In this document: positions 62,653 to 64,000 of the stretch, piece after piece
Layout of the letters: the number at the start of each line of letters is the position of its first letter
How positions within the stretch are numbered: position 1 is the stretch's first letter
NCBI GenBank assembly: GCA_963971285.1
Contig: OZ020255.1
Coordinates: 10,808,931 to 10,872,930, forward strand
From: Astropecten irregularis
Lineage: Eukaryota > Echinodermata > Asteroidea > Paxillosida > Astropectinidae
DNA length: 64,000 nucleotides
Reading direction: 5' to 3'
Notes under the pieces: generated by a model
What the model was told of the DNA's origin: nothing
The model's input: the letters and a program-made list of their open reading frames with translations, nothing else
The model's database searches: none
Translations under genes and position numbers: made by a program

Positions 62653-64000
62653 ATGACCGTCGATCCCGAACCCGTCGGCGGCCGCCTACAGTCTTTCGTA
62701 GGGTTCTGGCGGGAGATCTCCAAGGACGGATGGGTCCTTACTACTCTCACGGACGGATACTCCCTCGAGTTCACAAGCACCCCTCCATCCAAGGCAATCC
62801 CAAGGGAGACCCCAGTACCACGCGAACTGGATCAACGCCTGGCACTGGAGTCGGAGATAGACGCCCTCCTCCACAAACGAGCCATTCTCCCGGTGCCCCA
62901 CAACGACATCGGCGACGGGTTCATCTCCACCTTCTTCCTGACACCGAAGAAAGGAACAGGCAAGTGGCGCCCTATCATAAATCTCAAACCACTGAACAAG
63001 TTCATCCGCCCAAGACGTTTCCGCATGGAAACCCTCAAAACAGTGATGAGCTCCCTGCCTATCCCCTCCTGGGCGACATCCATCGACCTACGGGACGCTT
63101 ACCTGCACGTGCCCATCCATCCTCGGGACCGAAAGTTCCTCCGCTTCACCTACAGGAACCAGTCCTACGAGTTCCGGTGTCTACCTTTCGGCCTCTCCAC
63201 CTCGCCTCGGGTGTTCACCCGCGTGGTCCGGGCCGTTGCGGCCCACCTCCGTCAACGAGACGTCATGATTTTCCAGTACCTGGACGACTGGCTCATCGTA
63301 GGCCGTACTCGACACGAGACGGAAGCCGCCACTCGTCTGACACTCGATCTCACGACCCAGCTGGGTTTCCTGGTAAACTACGAAAAATCCCACCTTCATC
63401 CTTCACAGCTGCCAACCTACCTCGGGGCATCCCTCGACCTTCGCTCCGGCACCGCCTACCCGACGTCGGAGAGAATAGCCAATCTCCGAGAGTGCGCGTC
63501 ACTCCTCCACCAAGCCAACTCCGCCCCAGCCGTAGCATGGCTCCGCCTCCTCGGTCTGATGGCCAGTATGGTGGACCTGATTCCTTGGTGCCGACTTCAC
63601 ATGAGACCTCACCAGCTCCACCTGCTCTCCCGATACCGGCCAAAGTTCGACTCCATCGACACGGCCGTCGAGGTGACGCAGCTCTCCCGCCAGCACCTCC
63701 TCTGGTGGATGACGGAAGACCACCTATCCATCGGCAGCCCGTTCTCGACAAGCGGAACCGACGTGGTGATCACGACGGACGCCTCACTCACGGGATGGGG
63801 CGCCTCCCTTCCTCCTCATCAAGCATCCGGGAGCTGGGACCGTGGTTTTCTACACAACCACATCAATGTGCTAGAACTGCAGGCCGTCTTCAACGCCCTG
63901 CGTCACTTCCACAAGCTCGTCAGGGGAAGACGCATACTGGTTCGCTCCGACAACACCACAACCGTGGCCTACATCAATCACGAAGGGGGCACACGGTCCC
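62653..64000 (+). CDS. DIRS reverse transcriptase / RNase H, truncated by the window end
   Basis: Replicates the element. The ATG at 62653 opens a frame that continues past 64000. In order: KRAILPVP, FLTPKKGTGKWRPIINLKPL, SIDLRDAYLHVPIHP, CLPFGLSTSPRVFT, catalytic YLDDW (63276-63290), FLVNYEKSHLHPSQ, YLGASLD, then RNase H TTDASLTGWGA (about 63772), LELQAVFNAL and VRSDNTTTVAYIN. These are the block order and signature residues of DIRS RT-RH. The frame is +1 relative to ORF1, and the gap of 20 bp suggests re-initiation or frameshifting. The frame is also open upstream of the ATG. Confidence 0.92.
   Translation, partial: MTVDPEPVGGRLQSFVGFWREISKDGWVLTTLTDGYSLEFTSTPPSKAIPRETPVPRELDQRLALESEIDALLHKRAILPVPHNDIGDGFISTFFLTPKKGTGKWRPIINLKPLNKFIRPRRFRMETLKTVMSSLPIPSWATSIDLRDAYLHVPIHPRDRKFLRFTYRNQSYEFRCLPFGLSTSPRVFTRVVRAVAAHLRQRDVMIFQYLDDWLIVGRTRHETEAATRLTLDLTTQLGFLVNYEKSHLHPSQLPTYLGASLDLRSGTAYPTSERIANLRECASLLHQANSAPAVAWLRLLGLMASMVDLIPWCRLHMRPHQLHLLSRYRPKFDSIDTAVEVTQLSRQHLLWWMTEDHLSIGSPFSTSGTDVVITTDASLTGWGASLPPHQASGSWDRGFLHNHINVLELQAVFNALRHFHKLVRGRRILVRSDNTTTVAYINHEGGTRS

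Larger units (their letters stand above)
59871..64000 (+). mobile_element. DIRS-type (tyrosine recombinase) retrotransposon, right side off the window
   Basis: A GC-rich block in sense orientation within the ADAM intron after exon 18. It has a non-coding leader, a gag-like ORF (61032-62633) and an RT/RNase H ORF starting 20 bp later in another frame. The RT motif YLDDWLIVG and RNase H TTDASLTGWGASL are characteristic of DIRS1/Ngaro-type enzymes, not Gypsy. The methyltransferase-like and tyrosine recombinase parts should follow beyond 64000. There are no stops in the visible coding parts. Confidence 0.85.

Overview
The window looks like marine invertebrate deuterostome DNA, most probably echinoderm. 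It has AT-rich introns and intergenic DNA, many short inverted-repeat elements, recurrent AGGCCTA and ACATGTACATGT motifs, tRNA-derived SINEs, a Ty3/Gypsy element and a DIRS element. I can support five host genes or gene parts. (1) A paraoxonase/arylesterase gene on the minus strand: seven exons between 3625 and 370 join in frame, and its 3' end lies off the left edge. (2) An intronless H1.0-like linker histone at 8936-9526 (+). (3) A probable terminal exon for an unrecognised three-helix membrane protein at 13082-13466 (-). (4) A single-exon rhodopsin-family GPCR at 14141-15316 (+). (5) A large ADAM gene (+): eighteen exons from 26467 to 59665 join without a phase conflict into 534 codons (signal peptide, prodomain, metalloprotease-like domain, disintegrin domain), and the gene continues past the right edge.

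The most informative biology is in the ADAM gene. Its zinc-site exon reads HVLAHNLYIYND where active ADAMs have HExGHxxGxxHD, so the catalytic Glu, the Gly and the third His are all replaced although the frame is intact across all exons. This points to an inactive, adhesion-type ADAM. Its introns carry two large retroelements. A complete 8.4-kb Ty3/Gypsy element (44758-53181) lies antisense in intron 10. It has two 1401-bp LTRs in which I found one difference, a TATA target duplication, a tRNA-Leu primer site, and a canonical TTTAAAC -1 slippery heptamer touching the gag stop codon. A DIRS-type element (gag-like ORF, then RT/RNase H) lies in sense orientation downstream of exon 18 and runs off the window.

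Most of the rest is short non-autonomous elements. Several families (called A-D and F here) end in TTAA, as expected for piggyBac-like insertion. Neighbouring copies repeatedly share a single TTAA. One pair, head to head, makes a near-perfect palindrome of about 755 bp (23042-23797). Other elements are nested: one TTAA element inside another at 30283-31042, a GC-rich hairpin element inside another at 11516-11863 with an unoccupied relative at 17424-17565, and a third nest at 5677-6126. Long gene-free stretches are described as separate entries. Exon boundaries come from reading GT/AG sites, phase and family similarity by eye, without transcript data.
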